DNA of 64,000 nt from Prinia subflava. Its lineage: Eukaryota > Chordata > Aves > Passeriformes > Cisticolidae. Of this stretch, positions 36,118-46,362 are shown piece by piece. Position 1 is the stretch's first letter. Every line of letters begins with the position of its first letter. The notes beneath the pieces are model-generated. The model did not search any database, was not told the origin of the DNA, and worked only from the letters and a program-made list of their open reading frames with translations. The stretch lies in NCBI RefSeq assembly GCF_021018805.1, contig NW_026960608.1:2294001-2358000 (forward strand). Direction: 5' to 3'. The translations under genes and the position numbers were made by a program.

Positions 36118-36892
36118 TTGTAAATAACTATGTATTTGTTGCCTTTCACTATTATGTATTAGCTTTTGCAAATTTTTATTAATAACTATTTTGATGTAGT
36201 ACAGTTTGTAATCACTTTTTAACTGTTTTTGATATAATTTGTCAGCTTTTGTGGCCAATGCCCTGGCCACATGTATCTTATCTATGTATTAGTGTGATAA
36301 ACATATATTGTAGTTTGAACTCGCGCAAAATATTAAAATCGAGACTATGAAATATTAGCTTTTGCAGGATGCTTTTATTTTTAACTAACTGACAATAGTG
36401 AGAATAACTTAGGTAAGTTTTTGGAAATAGCTAAAACTGTCTGTATGATTATATAACATTGAAGGAATTACACAGATAACATCGAAAGAAAGGATGTGAA
36501 AAGGACTCCTGCCACTGGCTTTACAACTATCAATCCCCCGTTTGTCGTTGAGAAGAAATGGCATACACGTTGTGAGGAAATGGCATATACATTGTGAAGA
36601 AATGACATACACATCTCCCAGAAATCAAATCTACACTATTGCACAATGGGTCAGGGGTTAAACAAAGCCGAAGAATTCCCACAACATGTAAAAGAACTCA
36701 CTGGAATGTTTCAATATGTATAATACTCATGAAGATGCATCTAACCAATGTAATGAAAAAATATATAAGAAAATTGTTTTAAGATAATGGTGGGCTTCTG
36801 GCAGTTTGCCAGGCACCCCAGCCCTGGATACTGTCCCTTTTATCCCTTATTAACCTTTTAAAAACTTTAAAGAGTGAGCCTTGTTTCTCACA
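36118..36892 (+). mobile_element. Probable solo LTR (unclassified)
   Basis: Starts TGTAAATAACTATG and ends TTTCTCACA. TATATAAGAAA near 36762 would be a TATA box about 130 bases from the end. It includes a three-copy tandem repeat (36548-36613). The flanks show no clear TSD. Confidence 0.45.
36548..36613 (+). repeat. Three-copy tandem repeat, about 25-bp unit
   Basis: TTGAGAAGAAATGGCATACAC, then TTGTGAGGAAATGGCATATAC, then TTGTGAAGAAATGACATACAC (each about 20 bases), spaced about 24 bases. Confidence 0.85.
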
Positions 36893-37591
36893 GGGGCAAT
36901 AAGGCAAAGTCGAGGAGTCTCAACAATCCATACTTGGGGGGGTAATAAGGGGAGTCAAGAATGAGTCTTGACAACAGGGGATGGACTGATTGTGTTGTTG
37001 TGTTGGAACAGAATTGGTTGAAGGGGAGTGTGGAGAGATATAGTTGAGGCAAGGAGTGGCAGGACTGGGCACAGAGCTGCAGGACCGGGAGCATGGGCTG
37101 GGGTCCTGTGGGGACTGTGGGGTAGCTGGAGCTCAGTGCCAGGCAGTGCCTGACCCTGCCACCCCTGGGCAGGGGCCACAGTGGCTGCCGGCCCCATGAG
37201 GCTGTGGAACCCCCCAGCTACCTGTGATACTGCTGGCCATGCCCACTGGGAGGGCTGGGGGAGGGGCAGAAGCCACGTTTTGACACCGCGGCAGGACAGA
37301 GTGTGGGTCTGGTATATGGTGTGTGATGAAAGCGAGAAAAAGGAACAAGTCCAGAGGATAATGGAGATGGATTGCTAGGGACATCAGGGGATCCCATTAT
37401 ACCAGGGACCCATCACATGGGAGCCGTTTTTAACTTTTAAGGTTGGTCCAGATCCAGAGGAGGTGTGTTTCCTAGTAAAAACAAGGTCTGCTTGATCCAC
37501 CTAAAACTTAATCCCTAAGGGGGGAAAATTGTTAAAAAGATCTTTGATTTTTCAAGGGGTTCTGAAAATTGTGGTTTCTTCTGTAGGCTTA
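36893..37591. other. Anonymous sequence
   Basis: Moderately GC-rich in 37040-37320, with no recognisable gene on either strand. Possibly ERV leader sequence following the LTR-like segment to the left. Confidence 0.35.
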
Positions 37592-38248
37592 TGTCCTGGT
37601 TTCAGGCAAATTTGGGAGAAAACTTCTGAATGAGGTCCTTCTAGAAAGCAAATTCAAGCAGTCCCTCCCCCCACTGGTTCGGGAAAGATTTCTTTGGAGA
37701 AGAGTGAAAAACAGTTTATTTAACAAGCAAAGTATCAACAATCATAAAAATGGAATAATATTAGGCAATGGAACCTCTCATTCTTCTGAAGAGATGACAA
37801 ATTCAGAAAGTCCTGTGGATTGGAGAGAGAGAGAGTCCTTTTTGTGGGTGTATCTTCGATTTTCTCTCAGTCTTTCCAGGGCTCAGGTCTCTTTCTCTGG
37901 GACTTGGGTCCAGTGTCAGGGCCACAGAGCAGCTTGGGGGACCCCCGGATGATAGTCTTGGTGTTCCCTGACCAAACAATAGCTGAACAGTTCCAAAAAC
38001 TTCTGGCTTCAGTTAACTAAAAAAACTAACTAAAAGCAAATGAGAGCTCTCTCCTGCTGTCTGTGCTGAGGACAACACAGTCTGTGACAAGGAATTCAGG
38101 AGAGCAAGTGCAGTTTCTGCAGACAAACTGAGTGCTTATTCTCCCCCCCTTTGCTCTCGGAACCAGTCTTAAAGGTACAGAAATTAATATCCAGCATAAA
38201 CAGAACAGACAATTAGGGATACAGGTATCATAAAGTCACCCTAGGACA
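37592..38248 (-). mobile_element. LTR, reverse orientation, with a short internal remnant
   Basis: Starts TGTCCTGGTTTCAGG and ends CCCTAGGACA, with inverted TGTCC...GGACA termini, 657 bp. CAGTTTATTTAAC near 37711 gives AATAAA on the minus strand. The C-rich ACACCCCTTATCCCC just right of it would be the PPT of a minus-strand element. The following 140 bases (38249-38391), with CA and TA microsatellites at 38310-38350, are then cut off by another ERV. Confidence 0.65.
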
Positions 38249-38391
38249 TTACACCCCTTATCCCCATATTGTCAGCTTACTACCAAAACTAATCTATATT
38301 CTAACTCTACACACACACACATTTATACATATATATATATGCACATATATATAGAGACAAGGGCAGTGACATTCAGCAAACAGTGATATTT

Positions 38392-38725
38392 TGTCGGACG
38401 ATTGAAGAGACGGGGTGTCTATGGTTTCCATTATGAAGTTAATTTTAATGAACACACTGCTGGTTTATATACCTTTCAAGTGTGAGCTAAAAATAACTAC
38501 TTGCTTAAGCAATAACAACATCTAGGTTTCTTAGTAACATTGCTTAACTATGGGCTAGCACAGACTTGTACAGGCCTGTACTGTTTTGCATACACATATT
38601 CACCCTTCTCTCTTCCTCCTTCAGGGTCCTGCCTTGACTTGCCAAGGCTTGTGGCCCTCTAGCACATCTACTTCTGTAATGAGTTCAACAGTACTTTGAG
38701 TCCTGTTTCTTAGCTGTTTTCCCAC
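38392..38725 (-). mobile_element. Provirus D 3' LTR
   Basis: Starts TGTCGGACGATTG and ends TTTTCCCACA, 334 bp, followed by a pyrimidine run (TTTCCCCCTTCTTTTTCC, 38726-38743) that is the PPT of a minus-strand provirus. It is similar in length and layout to the LTR of element F. Its internal side leads straight into an env TM gene. Confidence 0.75.
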
Positions 38726-38744
38726 ATTTCCCCCTTCTTTTTCC

Positions 38745-39090
38745 ACCATTAAGATCTTTTTCTGTGGACTTATTGATCAGTCTCTGAACACATTGAAAAA
38801 TGCATGGCAAGCAAATCATTATAAGCAACAATACAGCTAAAACATAAATTCTTGCTTTAAATAAATGTTTAAGCCAGCCAGTAAGCCACCATCTCCCAGG
38901 TATGTATCTAAGCCAATCACTAGCATTTAAAACCTTTAATTTGGTAACATTCCCTCAAAGGGCTTGTATGGCAGTGTGAATAAACTGAGAATGATCAGAC
39001 AGGTTCATGCAACACAAGCCTTCAAAATCTTCACATCCATGTCCTGGCAGTCCTACTTCTGTTCTTCTCTTGGTCACGAAGGCTGAATGG
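38745..39090 (-). pseudogene. env: env transmembrane subunit fragment (provirus D)
   Basis: Encodes the membrane-fusion subunit of a retroviral envelope. The minus strand shows the CX6CC motif (CEDFEGLCC, about 39010-39040) followed by MNLSDHS, nearly the same as in the env of provirus E. An in-frame TGA at 38955-38957 breaks it. A hydrophobic membrane anchor is coded at about 38770-38830. The gene is cut at 39090 by the ERVL LTR; the upstream surface part is not found on the other side. Confidence 0.8.
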
Positions 39091-39904
39091 TGTCTTGGTT
39101 TGAAAGACAGGTATCTGCTAGTAAGGGGGCAGGACCTCCCTAGAGATGGAGAATTCAAATCCCCTCCCTCCAAATTATTCTAATTTAGAAAATTAAAGGG
39201 GCTTTCAGGCAGAGGTATGGAGATGGGAATAGCAGTTCTTTACTAGTATATATGACAAAACAACAAACAAACAACAACTACAGCATTAATAATAAACAAA
39301 ACCAGGAACCTCGAGGGCTTTCTTTCACAAAAGCCCGGGACACTTTGATCACGGTGCTCCTGCGGGACTCTGAGAGGCCAAGCTGGAAGGATGGAAAGTC
39401 CCAGGCTGGTGGGTAAGATCAGATGCACCGCGCTGGAAGCTGGAGCAGCAGGGATGTCCCAGCAGGGCTGGGCAGTGCAGGGCTACAGAGTTGCAGGAAA
39501 ACCTCAAAGCTCTGAACAAACAGCAGCGGTGGGGGGAGGGCCGGAGAAAGCAAGCTCAGGATTCCTGGGTACATGAGCAGATGATGGTAGATTTCCCAGG
39601 AAGAGGCAGAGTGATGGCCATGAACTCTTCCTGCAGCGAGCGGCAGCTTGACTGTCCTCCTTGATGCTGAGAGCAAGAGTGAGCAAATGCCCCCTCAGCT
39701 CTGTCTTTTACCTTTCCCAAAGCTCGCATTATCTCTCCCCTCTGAATGAAACTCCGAGAGACTCAAAAACAATAGGTGTAGCCTTGTGCTGCCATGTCCT
39801 TCAACTACTCCCTTTGTTCTGGTTTAGTACTGTCATTAAGGTTTCTTAGAAACTTATGGGAAAAAATCCTGTAAGTGAAAAAGAGGCAAATTTAACCCCC
39901 AACA
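39091..39904 (-). mobile_element. Provirus A 3' LTR
   Basis: TGTCTTGG...CCCCCAACA, 814 bp. The purine-rich minus-strand stretch just inside (39905-39930, GGGAAAAAATTCGGGGTGG) serves as PPT. Compared with the split 5' LTR it differs by scattered substitutions and a 13-base length difference near 39445, so the insertion is not recent. Confidence 0.85.
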
Positions 39905-40042
39905 TTATCCACCCCGAATTTTTTCCCATACCAACCTATTACATTGAATTTAAACCTTTAAAAATATATACACACATGCACTATCTAAATGATATACATC
40001 TGTACATACAGATATGGGTACAGACACAGTGATGTGGGTAGT

Positions 40043-40531
40043 TCATCCTAAAACAAGGTCTCCTTGAGGTATGCATCGGGTCTCTCCATCCTTTTGCATC
40101 ACCCACCAGGTGCATCCTGGTCCTTGAGCGAAGACAACCCCATGGATGGGAATGTCTTTGCTGGAGGCAGAATTAATCCAAACGGTTTTTCCCAGCATAC
40201 CTCTCATGTGTACCACTGGAACCTTATCTCCATCTGTTGTTCTCAGGGGCTCAGATTGGGCAGGGCCTGCTCGGTTGGTGGAACCTTGAGTGTTCACTAA
40301 CCATGTGGCCTTTGCTAAAATAATCTCCCAGTTCTTGAAAGTCCCCCCACCCAGTGCCTTCAAGTTGGTTTTAAGCAGGCCATTGCACCGTTTAACTTTC
40401 CCGGCTGCTGGTGCATGATAAGGAATATGGTACACCCACTCAACACCATGTTCTCTGGCCCAGGTGTTTATAAGGCTGTTCTTGAAATGGGTCCCATTGT
40501 CTGACTCGATTCTCTCAGGGGTGCCATGTCT
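40043..40531 (-). pseudogene. pol: Provirus A integrase, C-terminal half
   Basis: Contains the second catalytic Asp (ESDNGTHF, about 40490-40515), the region of the third catalytic residue (AAGKVKRCNGLLK, about 40375-40415) and the C-terminal domain with PVVHMRG and WWVMQ. The position that should hold the catalytic Glu is Lys (KVKR), so this integrase cannot be active. It is in a different frame from the upstream half, with the junction near 40530. Confidence 0.8.
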
Positions 40532-41410
40532 CTACAGGACTTGCTTTTCCAGGCCCAGGATGGTGTTCCGAGCAGTAGCGTGAGGCACAGGGTAGGTCTC
40601 CAACCATCCAGTGGTGGCTTCCACCATGGTCAGCACATAGCGCTTGCCTTGGCGGGTTTGGGGAAGGGTGATGTAGTCAATTTTCCAGGCTTCCCCATAC
40701 CTATATTTGGACCACCGCCCGCCATACCATAGGGGCTTCACTCGCTTGGCCTGCTTGATTGCAGCACACGTCTCACAGTCATGGATAACTTGAGAAATGC
40801 TGTCCATGGTTAGATCCACCCCTTGGTCTCGTGCCCACTTATAGGTGGCATCTCTGCCCTGATGACCTGAGGCATAATGGGCCCATCGAGCAAGGAACAA
40901 CTCTCCCTTGTGTTGCCAATCTCGGTCTATCTTTGACACTTCTATCTTGGCAGCTTGATCTACTTGCTCGTTGTTTCGGTGCTCCGCATTAGCCCGACTC
41001 TTGGGGACATGGGCATCTACATGGCAGTCTTTTACAGGTAGCTTCTCTACCTGAGCAGCAATGTCTTTCCACTCATCAGCAGCCCAGATTGGTTTTCCCC
41101 CATGTTGCCAGTTGGCCTTTTTCCACCTTTCCAGCCAACCCCACAGAGCATTGGCCACCATCCAGAAATCAGTGTAGAGGTAGAGCTTTGGCCACTTCTC
41201 TCTCTCAGCAATGTCCAGGGCCAATTGAATAGCCTTGTGTTCTGCAAGTTGACTTGATCCACCTTCTCCTTCAGTGGCTTGTGCAACCTGTTGTGTGGGG
41301 CTCCACAGGCCTGCTTTCCACTTCCAGTTCATCCCTACAATGCTACAGGAACCATCAGTGAAAAGAGCATAGCGCTTTTCTTCTGCTAGCAGCTGGAGCT
41401 TCTTCAGCAC
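40532..41410 (-). pseudogene. pol: Provirus A RNase H and integrase N-terminal half
   Basis: A 292-codon open frame. RNase H: FTDGS (about 41350), AEHKAIQLAL (about 41230), YTDFWMV (about 41170), NEQVDQAAK (about 40955). Integrase zinc region: HYASGHQG (about 40865) and CETC (about 40770), then the first catalytic Asp in KIDYI (about 40675). It ends with a stop just after LGLEKQVL, where a frameshift leads into the C-terminal half. Confidence 0.85.
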
Positions 41411-41760
41411 CTGTCACTTGCTCTTGTTTATCGTCATCTGTGAGACCAAAGTTTTCACCTTCTGGCCGGTTTGTAATCATCTCCAAAATCCCAGGGCGAT
41501 TCGGGTTTCCAACACGGACGCGCTGAGTGATGAGGGCAGTCCATTTTCTCCACGTGACGTCGGTGGCGTGGTGGGTAAAGGGAACCTTTCCTTTGAACAT
41601 CCACCCCAGCACTGGTAGTTGGGGTGCCAGGAGTTGTGCTTCTAGGCCAACCACCTCCGAGGCAGCTGGAACTCCTTCATAGGCAGCCAAGATTTCTTTC
41701 TCTGTTGGAGTGTAATTAGCTTCAGACTCTCTGTAGCTCAGACTCCAGAATCCCAGTGGT
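41355..41760 (-). pseudogene. pol: Provirus A RT connection region
   Basis: The 111-codon frame ending in KALCSFH covers the RT connection domain between thumb and RNase H (VPFTHHATDVTWRKW, about 41540-41590). It overlaps the RNase H frame by about 55 bases in another frame, so there is a frameshift at about 41380-41410; another break with the RT palm/thumb lies near 41770. Confidence 0.65.
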
Positions 41761-41771
41761 CGACCCCGAGT

Positions 41772-42368
41772 CTAACCAGGCACCTTCTGCCAAAGGCTCC
41801 AGGACAGACCATGGTTCCCGGCTGCAGAGTAGAGCACGTTCTTCACCTCTGGTCCCGTCCTGACTGGGCCATGGGCTACCCCATGAGCGATCTCCTGCTT
41901 GATCTGGGCAAAGGCTTGCTGCTGTTCAGGGCCCCAGTGGAAATCATTCTTCTTGCGAGTAACCAGGTAGAGAGGGCTCACAATCTGGCTGTACTGAGGA
42001 ATGTGCATTCTCCAAAAGCCTATGCCACCTAGGAAAGCTTGTGTTTCCTTCTTGCTGGTCGGTGGAGACATTGTAGTGATCTTATTGATGACCTCAGTGG
42101 GAATCTGACACTGTCCATCTTCCCACTTTACTCCCAGGAACTGGATCTCTTTGGCCGGTCCCTTGACTTTGCTCTTCTTGATGGCAGAACCGGCTCCCAG
42201 GAGAATCTGGATGATCTTTTCTCCTTTCTCAAACACTTCCCTTGCTGTGTTCCCCCACACAATGATGTCATCAATGTACTGTAGATGTTCCGGAGCCTCA
42301 CCCTTTTCCAGTGCAGCCTGGATCAGTCCATGGCAGATGGTGGGACTGTGCTTCCACCCCTGGGGCGG
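41772..42368 (-). pseudogene. pol: Provirus A RT catalytic and thumb region
   Basis: The catalytic motif YIDD is at about 42268-42281 (plus strand ATCAATGTAC), followed by IIVWGNT, KIQFLGV-type sequence at about 42140, and a connection start with FLGGIGFWRMHIP at about 42010. A stop near 42369 separates it from the upstream part. ERVL elements typically have YIDD or YMDD here. Confidence 0.8.
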
Positions 42369-43300
42369 TCAGTTCCAGGTGTACTTCACGCCCCTCCAGG
42401 TGAAAGCAAACTGAGGCCTGCATTCTGCAGTCAGTGGAATGGAGAAAACTAGGTCAGCAATGTTGATTGTGGCATACCACTTTGCTACCTTGGACTCCAG
42501 CTTGTACTGGAGTTCCAGCATGTCCGGCACAGCAGCGCTCAGAGGTGGAGTCACTTCATTTAAGGCACGATAGTCCACAGTCAGTCTCCATTCTCCGTCA
42601 GACTTGCGCACAGGCCAAAGATGGCTGTTGAAGGGTGAGTGGGTTTTGCCGACCACCCCTTGGCTCTCCAGCTCTCGGATCATCTTGTGGATGGGGATCA
42701 GGGCATCTCGATTTGTCTGATACTGCCAGCGATGCACCGTCGAAATGGCAACAGGTACAGGTTGCTCTTCCACCTTCAAGAGTCCTACTGCAGATGGGTT
42801 CTCTGATAATCCAGGCAAGGTGTTCAATTTCTTAATGCCCTCTGCCTCCACAGCAGCTATTCCAAAAGCCCATCTGAACCCCTTAGGGTCTTTGTAATAG
42901 CCATTCCTGAGATAGTCTATGCCCAGAATGCTTGGAGCCTCTGGGCCAGTCACAATCGGATGTTTCCGCCACTCCTTCCCAGTCAGGCTCACCTCGGCTT
43001 CCAACAGAGTCAATTGCTGGGATCCCCCTGTCACACCGGCAATGGAAATAGGATCTGCTCCCGCATATCCTGATGGTATTAGGGTACACTGTGAACCAGT
43101 ATCAACCAAAGCTTTATATTTCTGTGGCTCTGATGTGCCAGGCCATCGAATCCACACAGTCCAAAAGACTCAGTTTTCCTGGACCTCTTCCTGGCTAGAG
43201 GCAGGGCCCCTCTAGCACTGGTTACTACTCTCTTCCTGTGCATACATAGTAGAGGTTACTTCAAGGGGATCTGACAGAGCATCCTCATTTTTGTAATACC
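42369..43300 (-). pseudogene. pol: Provirus A protease and RT N-terminal part
   Basis: The 262-codon frame starts with an aspartic protease (active site LVDTGSQCTLIPSG, about 43075-43115; ILGIDYL, about 42915), then RT fingers and palm: SHLWPVRKSDGEWRLTVDYRALNEV (42560-42635, given for position) and motif A TINIADLVFSIPL (about 42430-42470). Protease and RT in one frame, with an RT of this style, is ERVL/spuma-like. In motif A the usual Asp is shifted by the ADL context. It ends at a TGA/TAA near 42369 before the FTWRGVKYTW.RLPQG block finishes. Confidence 0.8.
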
Positions 43301-43333
43301 TGACAGCCTGGTCATGGGAGGCTGAGGCTACCT

Positions 43334-44488
43334 TCATTCTAGTGGAACCCCCTCAGTGTTTCTCTCCTTGAGCTCACGCACCCGTGCTGCCAGGACAGAA
43401 GTGGGTTTCCCATCCCACCTTCCCATGTCTTCCCCATGGTCAAGCAGGAAGGACCACAGGTCAGCTCGTGAGGTGTACCCCCTCTCTCTAGCTGAGGGAC
43501 ATTGGGCTCTGACTCTGGGGCCTGTGACTCGCACCAGTGCCACATGGGAACTGGTCCTCCTCATCTCCTCCCTCACCTCCCTTATTTCCTCTTGGAGTTC
43601 TTTAACCACGCCAGAGACCTGAGTCTGCATTGGGCCACTGATCATACTGTCAAAATTTCTAAGCTTGCTGGCTACAGAACCTACGGTCTCTCGGTTGGTG
43701 TCAGTATTAATCGTTGCCATGAAGGTGCTGTATTCAGATGGCCCTTTAGTTGCTAGATTCCACAACATTTGCCTTGTGCACCTGACTTTGTTGGGGTCAT
43801 TGTCATGCCGTCCACCCCTCCCAAAAACTACCTCCAGTATTGCCACTTCTCTCAGCTGTTGGATCCCTTCCTCAACAGTCTTCCAGCGCATGCTAAGGTG
43901 GTGCTCCTGCATTCTGTCTCTGTGGACAAACCTCTCCCTTACACTCATTAAAAGCCGCTCCCAAAGGTGAAGGGGTCCTTGCTCCTTTACGAATACCTGA
44001 TTCACACCTGAGTCTTGGGTCAAGGGTCCCATATTCCTTGCCTCACCACCATCCAGTTGCACACCTCTACCCATAAGGTCCCAAACCCTAAGTAACCAGG
44101 TTTTATAAGGCTCACGTTCCCGTCGTGCAGCATCTTTTTGCAGACTACGGAGATTTTCATATGACAGGGACTCAGTGATGATCTCAACCTCTGGCTCCCC
44201 TGTAGGTTGTGAGGGCCCTCCTTTTTTATCCTTATCACTTGGGTGCTCTGATTTCATCTTATATTTCTTTTTTTCCACAGGGGCAACTGCTGCTGGCTGT
44301 GACTGCCCCTGTGGTTCAGCTGGAACCTGGACGGTTGTAACGTCTGTGGGTTCCACTGCTGCACCTTCAGACTCTGCCTCTTCAGGGCAGGGAGAGGGTT
44401 CCCACCAGTTGGGGCTAATGAGGCCACCACTGGGGAAAGGTGCTCCTTCAGCATCTGGCCCATCTCTTTCACCAGAACTCCCACCCAA
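43334..44488 (-). CDS. gag: Provirus A gag, main open frame
   Basis: A 384-codon open frame. The central capsid-like part begins near SLSYENLRSLQKDAA (about 44115-44160) and includes WLLRVWDLMGRG and LHLWERLLMSVRERF. A coiled-coil-like segment (VVKELQEEIREVREEM, about 43560-43610) follows. No Cys-His zinc knuckle is visible. The N-terminal 45 or so codons of this frame overlap the gag start frame at 44254-44649, so the real protein probably begins at 44649 and changes frame near 44390. Confidence 0.7.
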   Translation of the reverse strand: MGGSSGERDGPDAEGAPFPSGGLISPNWWEPSPCPEEAESEGAAVEPTDVTTVQVPAEPQGQSQPAAVAPVEKKKYKMKSEHPSDKDKKGGPSQPTGEPEVEIITESLSYENLRSLQKDAARREREPYKTWLLRVWDLMGRGVQLDGGEARNMGPLTQDSGVNQVFVKEQGPLHLWERLLMSVRERFVHRDRMQEHHLSMRWKTVEEGIQQLREVAILEVVFGRGGRHDNDPNKVRCTRQMLWNLATKGPSEYSTFMATINTDTNRETVGSVASKLRNFDSMISGPMQTQVSGVVKELQEEIREVREEMRRTSSHVALVRVTGPRVRAQCPSARERGYTSRADLWSFLLDHGEDMGRWDGKPTSVLAARVRELKERNTEGVPLE

Positions 44489-44649
44489 TCTGGGTGGTTC
44501 ATTTCTGAGGTGGGCTGCAGGGCAGGGTCAGATGGTGGGGCAGCATTATTGGTTTGTGGGGCAGTGTCAGACTCCATGGCAGCACCCTGAGTCTCTAGGG
44601 CAGTATCCTTATTCTCTGGGGTAGGTATCAGGGTGGTTATCCAGGTCAA
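44254..44649 (-). pseudogene. gag: Provirus A gag N-terminus, other frame
   Basis: Starts at 44649 and codes Thr/Pro/Asn-rich sequence, then MNHPDWVGVLVKEMGQMLKE (about 44440-44500), a plausible gag N-terminal helix. The sequence shifts frame near 44390 into the 43334-44488 frame, so gag is broken by one indel. Confidence 0.6.
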
Positions 44650-44661
44650 TCTCCCCTTATC

Positions 44662-45045
44662 TCAGAATACTAAATAGATTAGGCCTGTGAGCAATACTAG
44701 CCATTGTATGATATCATTAGCATTCAGAGAAGATTTAAACCCTTCAAAAACTGGTGGAATAGACCCAAACAGCTGAGTGAAGGGTTGGGAAAAAAAATCC
44801 CCTGGTGTCATTTCCTCACAGTAGGTACCATTGTTAAAGTAACCCCACAAACAAACACTTAGAGTGTGATAGCCATGTATCCATGTGCCTGCCTTCCAGA
44901 GGAAGTTAAAAATCCATGAATTCCTCACCTTATTAACCCATAGTGCAAACTGGATAACAGCCACAGTAGCCTTCGTTATAGGGCCCATGTTTAGATAAGG
45001 GCCTTGCAAATGGGAGAAAGATAGCCACAACCACATGCCACCCAA
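44662..45045 (-). CDS. Open frame between PBS and gag in provirus A (membrane-like)
   Basis: 127 codons, starting about 100 bases after the PBS and ending 13 bases before the gag start. The N-terminus (MGGMWLWLSF) and C-terminus (QWLVLLTGLIYLVF) are hydrophobic; a middle part contains two Cys and one N-glycosylation-like Asn (NNGT). It has the composition of a small membrane protein. I do not recognise it. Its position upstream of gag is not a usual retroviral gene position. It could be chance, an acquired fragment, or a displaced env piece. Confidence 0.4.
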   Translation of the reverse strand: MGGMWLWLSFSHLQGPYLNMGPITKATVAVIQFALWVNKVRNSWIFNFLWKAGTWIHGYHTLSVCLWGYFNNGTYCEEMTPGDFFSQPFTQLFGSIPPVFEGFKSSLNANDIIQWLVLLTGLIYLVF

Positions 45046-45148
45046 ACCAAGGTAAGCTAGACCACATGATGCTACTTAGGGAGGTTTCTATACCCAGTGT
45101 ACAAGGTCACTTAAGAACTGTTATTCCTTTTTCTCTCAATGCCCTCAA

Positions 45149-45166
45149 GCCCCACACTGGGAGCCA
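45149..45166 (-). other. Provirus A primer-binding site, degenerate tRNA-Lys type
   Basis: The minus strand reads TGGCTCCCAGTGTGGGGC, six bases inside the 5' LTR. It resembles the tRNA-Lys(1,2)-type PBS at 19510 with three differences, so the assignment is tentative. Confidence 0.6.
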
Positions 45167-45172
45167 AAAATC

Positions 45173-45728
45173 TGTCTTGGTTTGAAAGACAGGTATCTGC
45201 TAGTAAGGGGGCAGGACCTCCCTAGAGATGGAGAATTCAAATCCCCTCCCTCCAAATTATTCTAATTTAGAAAATTAAAGGGGCTTTCAGGCAGAGGTAT
45301 GGAGATGGGAATAGCAGTTCTTTACTAGTATATATGACAAAACAACAAACAAACAACAACTACAGCATTAATAATAAACAAAACCAGGAACCTTGAGGGC
45401 TTTCTTTCACAAAAGCCCGGGACACTTTGATCACGGTGCTCCTGCGGGACTCTGAGATGCCAAGCTGGAAGGGTGGAAAGTCCCAGGCTGGTGGGTGAGA
45501 TCAGATGCACCATGCTGGAAGCTGGTGTCCCAGCAGGACTGGGCAGTGCAGGGCTACAGAGTTGCAGGAAAATCCTCAAAACTCCGAAGAAGCAGCGGCG
45601 ATGGGGGGAGGGCAGGAGAAAGCAAGCTCAGGATTCCTGGGTACAAGAACAGATGACGGTGGATTTCCCAGGACGAGGCAGAGCGATGGCCATGAACTCT
45701 TCCTGCAGCGAGTGGCAGCCTGACTGTC
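45173..45728 (-). mobile_element. Provirus A 5' LTR, left piece
   Basis: TGTCTTGGTTTGAAAGACAG... up to GACTGTC; collinear with 39091-39657 and interrupted by provirus B. The right piece starts at 60711. Confidence 0.9.
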
Positions 45729-46362
45729 TGTCATGAGCCAAAGGATGGTCGTGATGGTTCGTTTTGATTTCAAAGTGCAAAAAGAGGCAATGAGAACTTA
45801 GTTCAAGTAAAATCAATTGTATCTTTATTGATACACACAATTATGTGATAGAAAAGAAGGGAAAGAAAGAGAGAGAGAAGAGGAAAGAAAGGGTATAGCT
45901 ACCGACTGACAGACGTGAGTCCTCGTGACGCTGGTACCAATAGACCACCTTCGCAGTCCTTGTGGCACGCGTTAATAGATCCGTTGTCCGCCGGGGAGGG
46001 CCTCAGAAGCCTGCTCTTTTGGTGGGGTTGTTATAGTTCTTTTCGAAGCGAGAGGCAAGGTGCCAGGAAGGGGGGGAGGTCTCGTGGGCATCACAGGTGT
46101 TCTCTCACAATAGAGGGAGCGGTGCAGCTCAGGCCTCACCAAGTACGGTCAGTACAGAAACACCCCTTCGCAAACACGGCCCAAAAACCGTAACCGTCCC
46201 CCATTGTTTCATGCATGGGTCCTTGAGAAGGGCGTCTTGGTCCAGTGACAGCAGCTGCAGGGAGAAGCTTGGATCCCTCCTGTATGGTGGCCCAGGGTCC
46301 ATGGGGGTCTCAGCCTCTGACAGTCGTGAGGCAGATGAGGGATTTTCGGACTGACTCTTACA
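45729..46362 (-). mobile_element. Provirus B 3' LTR
   Basis: TGTCATGAGCC ... GACTCTTACA, 634 bp. TCTTTATTGATAC near 45821 gives AATAAA on the minus strand. It contains a purine-rich block (45850-45895). Confidence 0.9.

Noticed and set aside
36548..36613. Regularly spaced short repeats considered as an array
   Set aside because: Tandem copies of about 25 bp without spacers, in a vertebrate LTR; not a CRISPR array.
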